From: Phaeosaccion multiseriatum
Taxonomy: Eukaryota; Ochrophyta, other classes
Reading direction: 5' to 3'
DNA length: 64,000 nucleotides
NCBI GenBank assembly: GCA_965112735.1
Contig: OZ218965.1
Location: 1,674,001-1,738,000 of the forward strand
Each line of letters opens with the position of its first letter. The first letter of the stretch is position 1. Below, piece by piece: positions 44,559 to 57,300 of the stretch. The notes beneath the pieces are model-generated. The model did not search any database. It had not been told where the DNA came from and worked only from the letters and a program-made list of their open reading frames with translations. The translations under genes were made by a program, and so were the position numbers.

Positions 44559-45691
44559 ATGGCTACGGCGGCAGCCGTGGTCGCACCAAATTCCCCTGCT
44601 CGTGCTGCTGTTCCTCCTGAGGACGGCAGGTTAGAGCAGCCGCTTGGTGAGAGCAAAGATGTTATCGAGAAAGCCCAAGTTGCCGGGGCGGGTACTGCCT
44701 TGGCCCCAGACGGTGGTACGGTGGGGAGTGCCAATTGGACTGGGGAAGGCCTGTCTGACCCTTTGATGGAAACGAAAGAGTCCACTGCTGCAGTCAGGGA
44801 CGGAGACGCCCCGAACGTAAGAGGCAGCAGACAGCCGGACACTGCAGCGTCAGAGGGGGTGGAAAAAATGGGTGGGGAAACAGCAGAAGCAGCAGCGGCA
44901 GCGCTAGCAGCTGGAGGGGCCCAGGCGGACCCCCAGCCGGAGAACATCGTCCTGAGCGGGAAAGGTGACGAAGGCACGCACAGTGTAGGCAGAATCTATG
45001 AACACCACAAGAGCTTCAAAACCAAGGCGCCAGACCCGCCTCATCCCCCCAAAACCGCCTCAAGTTTCGTGGAAGCGCGTCAGTTTGCGGGCGCCATGCC
45101 CGGCTATGTGTACAAGAAGGGCATCCGCGGCATGGGCTACTACATAGAAGGGTACAGCGCCCGTCTGGACGAAGAATATACGGAGCCGGCCAAGTGGGCA
45201 CATCAGTTCGCCAAGCCATGGAACGCGGGACCGGGCCGCGTGTCTATGAATGCCATATTTGGCCCCCAGAAGCCCACCAAGGTGCGCAGCGTCTCGTTGG
45301 CATCGAAGGACGGGGTAACAGCGGCGGGCGTTAACGCGTACCTGAGTCGCATGGTGGCACAGAAGAACGCACGCGCCTTCACGGGCTCGCTGCTGGGGAG
45401 GGAGAACACGCTGGACACGGACGTGCTGCAGGCGCTCGAACACGTAAAGGTGAGAGAGTGGGAGAGCGGGGACGCGGGGAAGGGGGAAGGGGAGGCGAAG
45501 GAGGGGGAGGGGGAGGGAGGACAGAGGCGTGAGGGGAAGGAGGCGTGAATTGCAGCTGTTCAGCGCAACACACTTTTCAGCTTGCTTTACGTCGACGAGC
45601 ATTGCCGCTGCCTACCGGGCTCTCTAATGTTCGTTTCTTGACCCACGCTCTTGTTCTGCCCTTTGTCTCTGTGCTATGCCTCTCCCTCTCC

Positions 45692-45727
<36 letters not shown>

Positions 45728-46323
45728 CCTTGTCTCTCTGCCGCTGCCCCTCCAGAACTTGGACTACTTCAGGGTGAAGAACGATTACGATATCCACGGG
45801 ATTCTGTTGGGCAAAGATAGCAAGCCCATAGAGAGGGTGCGTGAGTGCGTGCGTGCGTACACGAGCAAAACTGTCTGTGGGCCACGAGATAGTGTGAGGA
45901 GGGGGGGGGTGTGGGGTGCTGGATGGGGGAGGGGGAGGGGGAGGTACGGACTGTTGAGAGTTTGTGATGGCACAGTGTCGCCCCCCTCCGGCACGACTGG
46001 CCCATCGACAGCGCTGAATGACAGGCCGACATATTCTCTGCTCCCTCCCTCCCTCCCCTTCTTCACTCACTCCCTCACTCCCTCCCCGTGTTCTCTTCGT
46101 GCGTGGTGGTCGATTCCATACGCCTACCAACAACAGAAAGTAAGGGAGCGAACCGAAGAGGAGCTGGCCAAGATTGAGTGGTACCGCAAAGTGTTTGAGG
46201 CCAGATTGGGCAGCAAACTGCCCCCCAAGCGGCTCGGAGACAGCATTGAGGCCCGCCGAGAGGCACTGGCCTGTAGCAGGTAAGATGGAGAGGACATGTG
46301 GGCGGCACACGCGCAGTCGACAG

Positions 46324-46386
<63 letters not shown>

Positions 46387-46407
46387 AGAGAGAGAGAGAG
46401 AGAGAGG

Positions 46408-46459
<52 letters not shown>

Positions 46460-46726
46460 CTGAAGGGATTCTGAAGACACCCCGTACATACATCCAACAA
46501 CCCTTGTCCCCTGACGCACGACATACTCCCATGACGCACGGCACTTGACGTGACACAGGCAGTTTCAGGAAGAGCTGGATACCCGTCAGAGGCAACTCGA
46601 CAAGCACCTTCGAACGGCCCTCAAAGGGTGCACCAACACAGCGATTGTGTCCTCGCACAGAGTGGGAGGGCGTGACCTTGACGGACTCGTCATTCAGAAG
46701 AAGGGGGAGGTGAGTGGAAAATGAAA

Positions 46727-46757
<31 letters not shown>

Positions 46758-48567
46758 AAGACAGAGAGAGAGACAGACAGAGAAAGAAAGAGAGAGAGAG
46801 AGAGAGTCGGCGAGAGAGAGAGAGACAGAGAAAGAGACGAAAAGGAAGGAGTGGGTGGGGGTGAGTAAGAGGAGAGAGACGGCACTTGATGGCACTTGGA
46901 AATGGGGAGGAAGGGAGACCCTCTTACTCGCTTGTTGTTCGCGCTACTGCCTCAACACGAACTTTCTTCTGCTCCTTCTCCGGCCTCCTAGCTCCTATCC
47001 CTTTTCTCCTGCCACTCTCTCACTGCCCATCCCCTGACCATCCACTGCCATCTCCCCCCCTCCCATACAGAGCCGCGATGGGGTCAAGCGCACCAAGGAG
47101 GAGGAGGAGAGGGCGGCGACGTACGTGTTCAAAGCCACGCAGCGCTTCCGACTCGCACACGAGGACATTGTCCAGGCCATAGACGAAAGAGTTAAGGTAC
47201 GTAACAGTGTGTGACAGTCACACATGAGAGTTACGTGAGACTCACGTAAGAGTACCGACGTCAGTGCCCGGTGTCAGGTTGCACACGCACATGCACACGC
47301 ACGCACACACGCATACACCCATATACACACACGCACACACGCACACACGCACACACGCACACACGAATTGAATCCCCGCTCCATTCTCTGCTTCGCTCCC
47401 GACATCGACACGCACGCACGTACGCACACACGCACGCACGCACACACAGTCCACGGCCAAAATGCTGAAGAAGACAGAGACGTCCGTCATCATCAACATC
47501 CTCGAGGGGGCGGTGGGTGACACCGACGGAGTGTACAGACAGAAGAAGTGAGTCAGTCAGTCAGTCAGTCATTGTAGAGAGGTTAGGAGGGGAGTGCATG
47601 AGGCAGGGACCGTCACGCCTCACATGTTCTCAACGTACGTTGTAAGACTCATGCCTCTCTCTCTCGTCCTTGTCTTCTGAAACGCCATTTGTTCTGTAAC
47701 AGTGCACCGCCTATCGACGAAGAGGCGCTCAAGGCGAAGGCCCAAAAGGGGAGGATCTACAAGGGCGGCCTCAACGTCTCGCCAGAGGTCCTCAGAGACA
47801 CCTTCTCCAGTAAGTCACTCAAATCTTTCGCACGTCAGCCATGGAAGCTGCTTTCTTGGGGATTCATCCTCTTGGTTCCCTCATCTTATCACTTCCATCC
47901 CTCCCTACCTCCCTCCTTCCCTCCCTCCCTACCTCCCTCCCTCCCTCCCTCCCTCTCTCCCTCCCTCCCTCCCTCCCTCCCTCCAATCCCTCCTCCGCAA
48001 ATACAAGCGCAACTCCAAAAGGAGATCCGAAGCCGCGACAAGGTCATCCTAAAAGACGTCATGGCACTTGAGGAGGACGGAATGAACGACTTCATGGCAG
48101 AGGCAGGGGCAAACATCATCCTGCCGGACTCGTGGAGATCCGACCCCGACCATCTAGGTGGGTGAGCTTGGGTATTGGGTGGGTGAGCTTGGGTATTGGG
48201 TGGGTGAGGTTGGGTACGTGGATGGACGAGGTTGGGTATTGGGTGGATGAGGTTGGGTATTAGGTGGGTGAGGTTGGGTATTGGGTGGGTGAGGTTGGGT
48301 ACGTGGATGGACGAGGTTGGGCATTGGGTGGGTGAGGTTGGGTACCTGGATGGACGAGGTTGGGTGGGTGAGTTTGGGTATTGGGTAGGTGAGGTTGGGT
48401 ACTGGGTGGGTGAAGTTGGGTATTGGGTGGGTGAGGTTGGGTACACCTGGATGGATGAGGTTGGATATTGGGTGGATGAGGCTTGGTATTGGGTGGGTGG
48501 GGTTGGGTTGGGAACCGCTCCCAAAGACGAACCGACACGCATGTGTGAAAGAGGACGCCAAACATAC

Positions 48568-48665
<98 letters not shown>

Positions 48666-50828
48666 TCCATCTATCCCCATGCCGGAGTTCTATTCTCAAT
48701 ACCGATACTCAATGTCGATCCCACCAACGCACGACTCACAGGCACTCTCCAAGAGCAGCTCAAACGCCTCCGCCAAGAGCGGAAGGAGCGGGCGGAAAGG
48801 ATCACCGCTCCTTGGCGCCCCGGGGGGTACCACATTGCCAACGGCCCCTGGGACTCATTCGTGCCGAGGAAGCGTGGGCCTGAACTAATTCGGGAACAAG
48901 CCAACAAAAAGGACCAGGAGCAACGCCTGTTGACGGACGGAGGGGGAGAAGGGGGGGGAGAAGGAGGAGGAGGGGCCATAGAGGGTGGGGCAGTAGTGGC
49001 TGCTGCATCTGGAGGGACCGAGAAAGGAGGAGGAGGAGGAGGAGGAGGAGGAGGAGGAGGAGGAGGAGGAGGAGGAGGAGAAGGAGGAGGGAGTACTGTG
49101 AAGAAGTATCGCATCACTCCGGCAAGAGCGTTCCAAGACGCGCTCGGCAAGCACGCACACGCTCTCTTTACGAACAGTGGGCCCAAGCAGAACACCACCT
49201 CCTTGAAGAGTACGTACTCCGCCTACGCCACGCCAATTGTGAGGAGCAGGGGCACTCCACAACTCGCCAAGACCAAGGAGCGCATGCGTAGGAGCCGTCA
49301 ACGGACGGGTGCTCGCAGCGATCGCTTGAGTACCAACGCAAGCAACACTTCCTCCTGCCCCTCAAACCGAAACAAAGAGGGCGGTGGTAACAAGTATACG
49401 GGCAAAGACAAAAAAGCAAGTGCGGGTGCGGGCACGGATGGGCGGACGAGTAGGGCGGAAAGTAGGGCTGGTGCAGGGAGAAGGGGCGCCGCAGAGGTCG
49501 GAGTTAGACAGCCGCATGGTGAGTTTGGAGTGGGGGGGTCGAAGGCGCCTCGGCCTCTCAGCTATGTGCCCCTCGGGGAGGAGGAGGACCGTATGCGCGG
49601 GGAGAGCGACGTTGGGTTTATCGCCAAGTTGACGGCTCAGTCGCTGTCTCCGAGTCGAGAGGTATGCGAAGCTGGACAGCAGCAGCAGCAGCAAGACGGG
49701 TTGTGTGAAGAAGATATCAAGGGGAGGGAGTTTGGGCCTTGCAGAAACCCCCAAGGAGGAGAAGGAGGGGGAGGAGGAGGGAGTGGTGGAGAGCCAGAGC
49801 AAGGCGCCGGAGCTGGTGGTGGTGTGACCGATGGAGGAGGGGTAGCCAAGGGCAGTACCGCCTTCTCCTTCCCTCCTTCCTCCTGCGCCTCCCCCTACCC
49901 GGAGGGATGGACCCCAGACCTCGGGCCTGCCCCTCGACAGCGAAAGGATGGTAGCGCATTCACCACTTACGCCGCACGCACGCACGCACGTCGCTTGTCG
50001 CCGGACAAGCTCCGCTCTCAGCAGAGCCTCGCCTTTGGGGCCACAGGGCGGCGTGACTCGCACCAGCAGCACCAGCACGAGGAGGCGAGGCGCTTCCTTC
50101 TCGAGCAGGAGCAGTTGGTGATTCGGCAGCAGCAACAGCTGGCGCAGGGGCAAGCAAGGCCGGCATCAGCGGAGGGGAGGGGAGGAGAGGAGAGTAGCAA
50201 CAGCCGCAGCCCTCCCTCTCAGTCTCAGCAGCGGCGTCGTCGGCCCCAGTCCGCCCACCCAGCTGCTGTATCACCAACTGGCGCGGGTGGCGGTGATGCT
50301 GCTGCCCTTGACGCATACCATGGCGCCTCAGGGGGCCATCATCATCATCGCTGCCCGGGTGAGGCGGTGGCGAGAGGCACAGCCCTCCCTACTGCCGTGC
50401 GGCCCCAGACAGCCCCTGGGGGTGGGTATCGCAGTCGCCCAAGTCAGGGCAGCAGGAGAATCGTCATCCCTACCACCACGGTAGCGGGGGAGGGGCAAGG
50501 GCAGGGGCAGGAGAGCGACGAGGAAGGGAATGACTGCGGCGTGCTTGACGACGACGATGATTACGCGGATGACCAACTTGAGGAGGGCTTGAACTTGGAC
50601 GTGGTCGGAGAGAGGGACTATCTGAAACGCTCATACGAAAGAGACGGCATGAGTGGGGGCACCGGGAGGGGACAAAGTACCTTCCCACACAACTTCAGTC
50701 AGCGGACTCGTCCCCAGGGGTCCAGCGGCTGGAAGCGGGTGTACGGACGGCTCTGCGACAGTTCGGACGTGACGCACTCGAGGGCGGTGTACGAGTACAA
50801 CCTCCGTAGGCAGCAGCAGTTGGTGATA

Positions 50829-50863
<35 letters not shown>

Positions 50864-53800
50864 GTCCGGGGGGCAGCAGCAGTCAGACGGGCAGCAGCAG
50901 GCCCGGCGGCGGCCGCGTCAGGTGTCATCGCCGGACGGTGCGAGGCTCCCCGGGGGGGGGCGCACCGGCAGTGGCAAGCGTTCTTCAGCCAGACGTGACA
51001 TCGCCAACATGGATGCGTGTGGATTCGACTTTGATGCCTTCCTTAGAGACTCAATACTGTCCTGCCAGGCGCCGGACACGAGGCGGCAGTACGTCCCGAC
51101 CAAGGCCGGGGGAGGGAGAGGGAGAGGAGGGCACGAGGATGGTAGGCGTCGACCCACGACGGCAGGTGCCAAGCTACAGGTGCAATCCTACGCGAGTCAG
51201 CTCGGAAGCGGCACCGCCTATCCCTTCCGTGCGAGCAGCGCTGGTGGACGTCGTCAAACTTGCCTCGAAGCCGAGGACCGAAGAGGGGGATGCACAAGCG
51301 GAGGGCGCAATAGCAACAACAATCACAGGAACAGCAGCACCGGGATGGGCTACTCCGAGGAGGAGAGAGGAGGAGGAGAGCAGCTCTGCCCCGCAGCGCT
51401 CAGTTCTCTGCAGGAGGGCAGCGTGGAGACGTTGGTGGCAGGAGGTGGCGCCGTTGGTGGCAGCAGCGATGGAAACACGAGAGGGGCAGGGGCAGAGGAA
51501 GGGAAGGGGGCTCCGAAACGCCTTGGGAGTAAGCTCCGTGCGGAAGAGGAGTCTCTAGGGTGGAGCACTCAACAGCGCACACGCACTCGGCATGTGGTGA
51601 TGAGAGGGTACTTTATGCGATCACTACGGGATAAGAGTTATGAGGGGTATCTGAAACGACACCCCAACCACAGCAACCACAGGAGAGGCGACAGGCTTGA
51701 CGGAACTGACGGGACCGACAGGACTCACAGTCGTAGTTGTAGTCGCTCTCCGCCTCCGCCTCCTCGTCCGAGCTCTCACGCGACCTCAAGCTGTCAAGCC
51801 AAAGGAGAGGAGCGGAGGGAGGGGGAGGGGGAGGGGGAGGAGCAGGGGAGCCGAGGGTGTGGAGGTCGGGATGCGGGCGAGGGGGGTGATGCTCCGGAGG
51901 AAGGAGAGAAGCAGCAGTTGCAGTCGCAGGGGCAGGGGGAGGAAGGGAATGAGAGGAAGGAAGTCAGACCTGACGGTAGGGAGTCAGGGCCCGAGGAAGG
52001 GGAGGAGCAGCAGCAGCAGCAGGAGGAGGAGGAGGAGGACGAGGAGGACGAGGAGGAGGAGAAGGGGGCGACGGAGGTGGTGACGTATGATTGGAAGACT
52101 GCCGACCTGAGAGAGCTGGCGGCCTACGCAGACGAGCTGAAGGAGACCATCACGGATCTATACATGGGGGTGTGCGAGACTAAGGAACCTCTATTCAACA
52201 AGAACTTTGCGGCGGCGCTGGACCTCCTTGCGTGTGTGGCCGACAAGCTGAGGTGGCCCCAGAGGAGCTTTGAGAGGTATTGGGCCCGCTTTAGTAGGGG
52301 TAGTAGTAGTAGTAGTAGTAGTAGTAGCAGTGGTGGTGGTGGTGGTGACAGTGGCAGTAGTAGTGGTGGTGGTGGTAGGAGCAACAACAAGACGCGGCGC
52401 GGTGAGTGGACAGTGGCCGAGTACGCCTCTGTCGTGTCACGGCTGAACCTCTTGTGGACCACCATCTGTCAGCAGATTGAGTGCGTAGCGGGCATGATAC
52501 TGCCACGTGAAGAGCTGTTGCTGGAGCTCGGTGGATGGAGCGGCAGCTTAGAGACCGCAGACTACAGGAGCAGAAGGGGCCTTCTCTGCGAGTACAACTT
52601 GGGCGTGCAGACGGCGATTCAGACGTGGCAGGCGTTGGTTCCTTGGCGGACGAGGGTACTGTACGGAGGCTATAGAAGAGGAGAAGGAGGTGGGGGTGAG
52701 GATGCGGGTGAGGTGGGGGGGATGCCATACTTGGAGCAGATGAAGGGAGATCAGAGCTTGCTTCCGCCGTGGGACGCAGAGCGCTACAAGCGGGACGTTC
52801 GGAATAAGGAGATGGCTCGAGTGCAGGAGTTGGAGCGGCAAAGAGAGGAGAGGGAGAGGCGGAGGTGGGAGAGGGAGCAGCAGCAGCAGCAGGAGGAGGA
52901 GGAGGAGAGGGAGAGGAGGATCATCGAGCAGGAGGCACAGCAGGCAGCACAGCAGGCAGCACGGCGACTAAGCCCCGGCAGGTCGGTCCCGAGAGGGATA
53001 CGAGGAGCCGGCAGGGGGGGGCAAGGAGGTGTAGGGAGAGGGGGAAAGAGTCGGCTTCAAAGCACGCGTAACTGCAGCCGGGGGGCGGAGACGGATGGCG
53101 TCGAGATCATTCGTCCGAGCGAAGCGATACACGAAGAGGAGACTCCTCCTCCACAGAGGCCTGTCGAGACTGACGAGAACGGATCAGCAGCAACAGCAGC
53201 ATCATCATCACGAGTTGGTGATACAGCGACGAAGATGATGGCTGCAGAGACGATCCCTCCGGTCGTGGCCTCTTCGACGGCAGCAGATGTCATACAGAGG
53301 GGCTTGCTCTCTGCATTGGCGCTATTGGCCGAGATGCCAAAGCCTTCGAGGACGGGAAGCGCCGGTGGTGTAGCTAGGAACCCTGCGAGAACGGGAAGCA
53401 AGTGTGGTGCCGCTGCAGCTTCTACTACCGCTGCATCTGCTTCTGCTACTCTTACTACGCCCTCACCCGCAGCAGGAGGATCCACTGTGGAATCCTCTCC
53501 AGATGCTACTGGTGCCACTGGTGGTGCTACTGGTGCTGCTGCTACTACTAGTGGCGCCACCACTACTATAGCTACGCCCTCGTCAGCGGCAGAAGGGTCC
53601 ACCGTCGATCCCTCCCCACCGAAGCCCTCCTCGACCTCTGCTGCACCGCCGGCGGCCACTGCAGCCAGTGAGGCGGAGATTGTTCCTTCGACGACGAGTA
53701 TCAGGCAAGGCAGCCAGAGCAGCGGTGCGGACCATAAGAGATACACTAGTGTGTACCGTCAGCAGCAAGGCAGCAGAAGCACAAGTAGCCCAAGCACCAG

Positions 53801-54002
53801 CAACGGGAGCAGCAGCAGCAGCCGCAGAAACAGGGGCAGAAACGCGTCTCCTGCGCGAGCAACCATGCAGAAAGCACAGCCACTAATGAAAGGCTTGGAA
53901 GGTAGGGACACCGCAACGGCAGCAGAAGCAGCAACAGTAGCAGCAGGGGCGGCAGCAGGGGCAGCAGCAGGGGTGTCGGGCGGCGCCGGAGCGGGTGGCT
54001 GA
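44559..54002 (+). CDS. Giant low-complexity protein of unknown function (2335 aa)
   Basis: Exons: 44559-45449, 45756-45836, 46137-46279, 46559-46709, 47071-47196, 47450-47547, 47703-47809, 48008-48157, 48742-54002; all junctions close in frame. The N-terminal 600 residues are mostly conserved-looking: [111 protein letters not shown] and [20 protein letters not shown]. The last exon (5.3 kb) is dominated by Gly, Gln, Ser and Glu repeats with islands such as [20 protein letters not shown] and [20 protein letters not shown]. The PGYVxKxGxxGxGYY phrase occurs in many protist cytoskeletal or flagellar-type proteins; that is only a hint. No enzyme motif and no targeting signal seen. Confidence 0.75.
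46321..46460. repeat. (GA)n microsatellites in introns of the 2335-aa gene
   Basis: Purine GA tract in the intron 46280-46558. A second GA/GACA tract lies at about 46725-46840 in the following intron. Noncoding. Confidence 0.95.
47270..47448. repeat. CA/CGCA repeat up to the acceptor of exon 6
   Basis: Tracts of ACAC and GCACGCAC fill the second half of the intron 47197-47449 and run directly into the CAG acceptor. Confidence 0.9.
48158..48510 (+). repeat. Intronic minisatellite made of donor-like units (about 17 copies)
   Basis: Degenerate tandem repeat of about 21 bp, typical unit GGGTGGGTGAGGTTGGGTATT, with variants TACGTGGATGGACGA and TACCTGGATGGACGA. It begins exactly at the exon 8 donor (CTAG/GTGGGTGAG) and is about 350 bp long. 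Many units contain GGTGAGG, close to a 5' splice-site consensus. No unique spacers, so it is not a CRISPR array. Confidence 0.92.
48567..48662. repeat. (AC)n microsatellite, about 48 units
   Basis: Pure AC dinucleotide tract of about 95 bp in the same intron, upstream of the acceptor at 48741. Confidence 0.97.
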
Positions 54003-54349
54003 CGAGGAGGAGGGTACCTCTGTGGGCCTGTAGGGGGTTTTGACTTGCTTGTGGACGAGGACTTGAGGAGTCTTTGCAGCGCGTGGGAGAGATGGAGAGA
54101 TGGCAGTAGATGGTCGTTGAGACTCCTAAGGCTAGAGCGTTAGCAAAGAGCACCACCACATCCAAGGCAAATAAGGTATTCAGAAACGAATGGATGTCCA
54201 AGAGACTCTCACTCAGATACGTTAATTAATCTTAATTAATAATAAGATCGTGTTAACGTGGACAACAGTGCTCGGCTTCGATGACTCCTCTCTCTCTCTC
54301 TTTTTGTCTCTCTCTGTCCCCTCTTTCCCCTTTCTCTCTGATCGACACT
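54003..54349. other. Convergent 3' intergenic region
   Basis: 347 bp between the stop of the 2335-aa gene (+) and the stop of the 1696-aa gene (-). Contains TTAATTAATCTTAATTAATAAT at about 54222-54243, the most AT-rich patch nearby and a candidate 3'-end signal region. Confidence 0.5.
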
Positions 54350-57300
54350 CTACGCTGCGTACTGACTAGGGGTGAGCACATGGTAGAGCGCCGCCGCCTC
54401 CTGAAACAACGCGAAGCACTCGAAGCGCTGCCCGTTATAGAAACTCTCCAGCAGGCTCCTCAGCACGAGCGTGTTGCAACTGGCATCCAGCAGCTCCGAC
54501 AGGGGCACGGGTGTGTGCGGTCCCCAGTCACACAGCAACAAAAACGCCTCCCGGATCACCGTCTCCCTCCGTCCCTCGTGCCCCACACCTTCTCGCATAA
54601 CAGTATCCGCCGCCGTCAGCTGCAGCCCCTCCACTGCCATCGGGTCCACGCTGCTCATCACATCCCAAATGGGTCGCTCGTACGTTTCATCGTGCCACGT
54701 CCACGTCTCAACGTGCAGCAGCTTGACGAGTTGCCCCAGAATGTGCGGGTCGTGAAGCAAAAAAATGCAAAAGGCCGGCCCGCCGTGCAAGCGACAAGTG
54801 GTGGCCGCGAGACGCAGCACGCTCAGCCGAGTGTCAAGCGACACGGAAGCGTAGGTCCGCCTCTCTGTAGAGAAGGCCGTCTGACAGAGCTTCCGCAGGA
54901 CATCAGGACCTGTCCTCCTGGCCAGGAGGTAGGCGAAGACGAGAGGGTCGCGCAGAATGAGGTGCAGGAGGCGTATGGCGAGGAGGCGCGGGTGAGGGTT
55001 GTCGCTATCATAGCCGAGTACTAGCGAGTCCATTGCATCGCCCTCCAGTAGGCCCGCCCAGCCGGCTGGAACAGGAACAGGAGCAGCAGCAGTAGCAACT
55101 GTTGCGGCAGCACCAGCAGCGGCGCTAGCAGCGGGGGAAGACGGTGCAGCTGCGTCTCGCCCTGCAGTGCCGCCATCATGTCCATCATCACGAGAAGCGC
55201 CCCCCCCCTTAGCATCGCTACGCACGCCCGAGGTGGTGCCCACTTTCCTGCAGGGAGGCGGCGACATTGCGGCATTAGCGGCGGCTCGCGCTGCCTGCGC
55301 TACGGGAGAGTCGTTCATTCTTTCAGCTCCGTCCGCGCCGCCAGCACCCGCCTTGCCCCCCTGGGACCGGCTTTTGGCCTTGCCTTTGCCTTTGGTTTGA
55401 CCCTTGCCCTTGCTCTTGGTCTTTCCATCGCCCTTGCCTTCCTCATCCTCGCCCTCATCCTTGCCCTCCCCCCGTTCCCCACTCTTGCCCCCCGAGGTTC
55501 TCCTCAGCGGTGATCCCACATGCGCCTGCTCCTGTCCACCCCCTGCTTGCTCCTGTCCACCCCCTGCTTGCTGCTGCTGCTGCTGCTGCTGCTGCTTCTG
55601 CTGGTGGTGGTGATGCTTGGGGTACTGGTGGGAATTCCCAGTCCCAGGGTTTCCATGTGGCCTTCCCAGAGGCCCCGGCTCCTCCCACACCATTGCCGTG
55701 AGGAGATGCAAGAGCGCCTCCAAAGCGCCCTCCGCCTCACTGCCTTCCCCAGCGTAACTGTAGCGGTGGAACAGAGCAATCAAGAGCTTTTGCAGCCGCT
55801 CAGGGGTGGGGTCAGGTACACCGGCTTCAATCTGCTTGCAAAACAGCTTACTGGCCCATAGACTACCATTGCTGCCGCCGCTGCCGCTGCCGTGGCCGCT
55901 CCTACCGCTGCTACAGTTGCCTTTTCCCTTTGTATCGCCCTCATACCTCTTCCTCTTGCTCTCCCTCCAGCTGTCATTGGCCCAGTCCTTCGGGTCGAAG
56001 CTGCTCTTCCTCTTTCGGGAAGAGGAGGCACCACTTGCATCACCCTCGCCACTGCTAGAAGAAACACCGCCGCTGGACCCTCTCTCATTGCTCCCATCGC
56101 CTCCCTTGCTCTTACACCGATGATCAGGGTCGTCGTCAACATGTCCACGGCCGTTCCCCTCCGTGCCGCAAAGACGCCTGCCCCCACAACCCCCCCACGC
56201 CTCCACGCGAATGTCCTTCAGTACCTCCTCAGCTCCTGCCACACCCAAGACGGGTTTTCCGTCCACGAGAATGCAGCTGGCAATGTGCTTCGCCACATCA
56301 GACAAGTGCGCAGCGGCCCTGCTTGCCCTGCTTTCTGCTGCTGGTACTCGTCCTGTTCCGGCGGCCGAGGTCACTTCTGATCCTTCCGCGAGCTCGCCGC
56401 CGCGCCCCCCTCCCCTCCTCTTCTCTCTAGTAGCTGCCCCTGCCCCTCCATTCCCTTCCCCAACAGTTGGTGATACAGCGGGGTCCGACCACGAGGACGG
56501 TACACATCGCGACACGAGCTCATCCTTGAGAGGGGTGATGCCGAATGTCAGCGTGGCCAGCAGCAGGCGGAGCATACTCGCGACGGGGGCATCACACCAC
56601 TCTGCATCCTCTACCTCCACCACTGCCTCCACATAGCGGATAAGCACCTTCTCTCGTTAAGGGTTACGGGGGCAACCAGAAAAAAGTGCGTGCATGCATA
56701 CATACATACATACATAGGCAGATGAGGTGAAAAAGCCGGGAAAACAGTACGGCGAGGGGCGCAAAAATGGACGGTGGGGGAAGGAGGCGAGCATAATTCT
56801 ACACCGACAAATCACCGACCCTCAGTTCTCCTGCCCTCCCCCCCTCCCTTTGTGAGGAATTCAGCGCATCGACAACAAGACAGGAGGCGTACAAAAAACA
56901 AAACAAAACAAAAGAGTTGCCCCACCTTCAGCAGCTCTCTCTCGAGCTCCAAGACAGGCTCGTCTCTCCCAATGGCCGACATGTCGGTGACGACGGAGAG
57001 TAGATCTGCGGACAGACGCGTCCATCGCTCCTGCACCGCTGCCGCAGCCGCCGCTCTCTCGGCTCGCTGCTCCTCTCCTTCCCTTACACTGGCTCGCCTC
57101 GCCCTCTTTCGACCCCCCCCCTGGTCGGTGCTGCCTGGCGTGAGCTGTGACAGTGCCTCTCCCTCTTCATCAGAGCTTTGGTCCCGTTGCTGCGAGTCTT
57201 GGCTGTCGTCCGGCGGCTCGATCTGCGTACAGGGCATACCGGTCTGCTCGTACTCACGTTCATGCTCGTCCTCGCCGACCTCATCCTCGTACACCTCCTC

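Noticed and set aside
48158-48510. CRISPR-like array
   Set aside because: Units are contiguous and degenerate with no unique spacers, inside a eukaryotic intron; it is a minisatellite.
54281-55024. 247-residue plus-strand ORF
   Set aside because: Shadow of the terminal exon of the minus-strand 1696-aa gene, which has the better composition and spliced partners.
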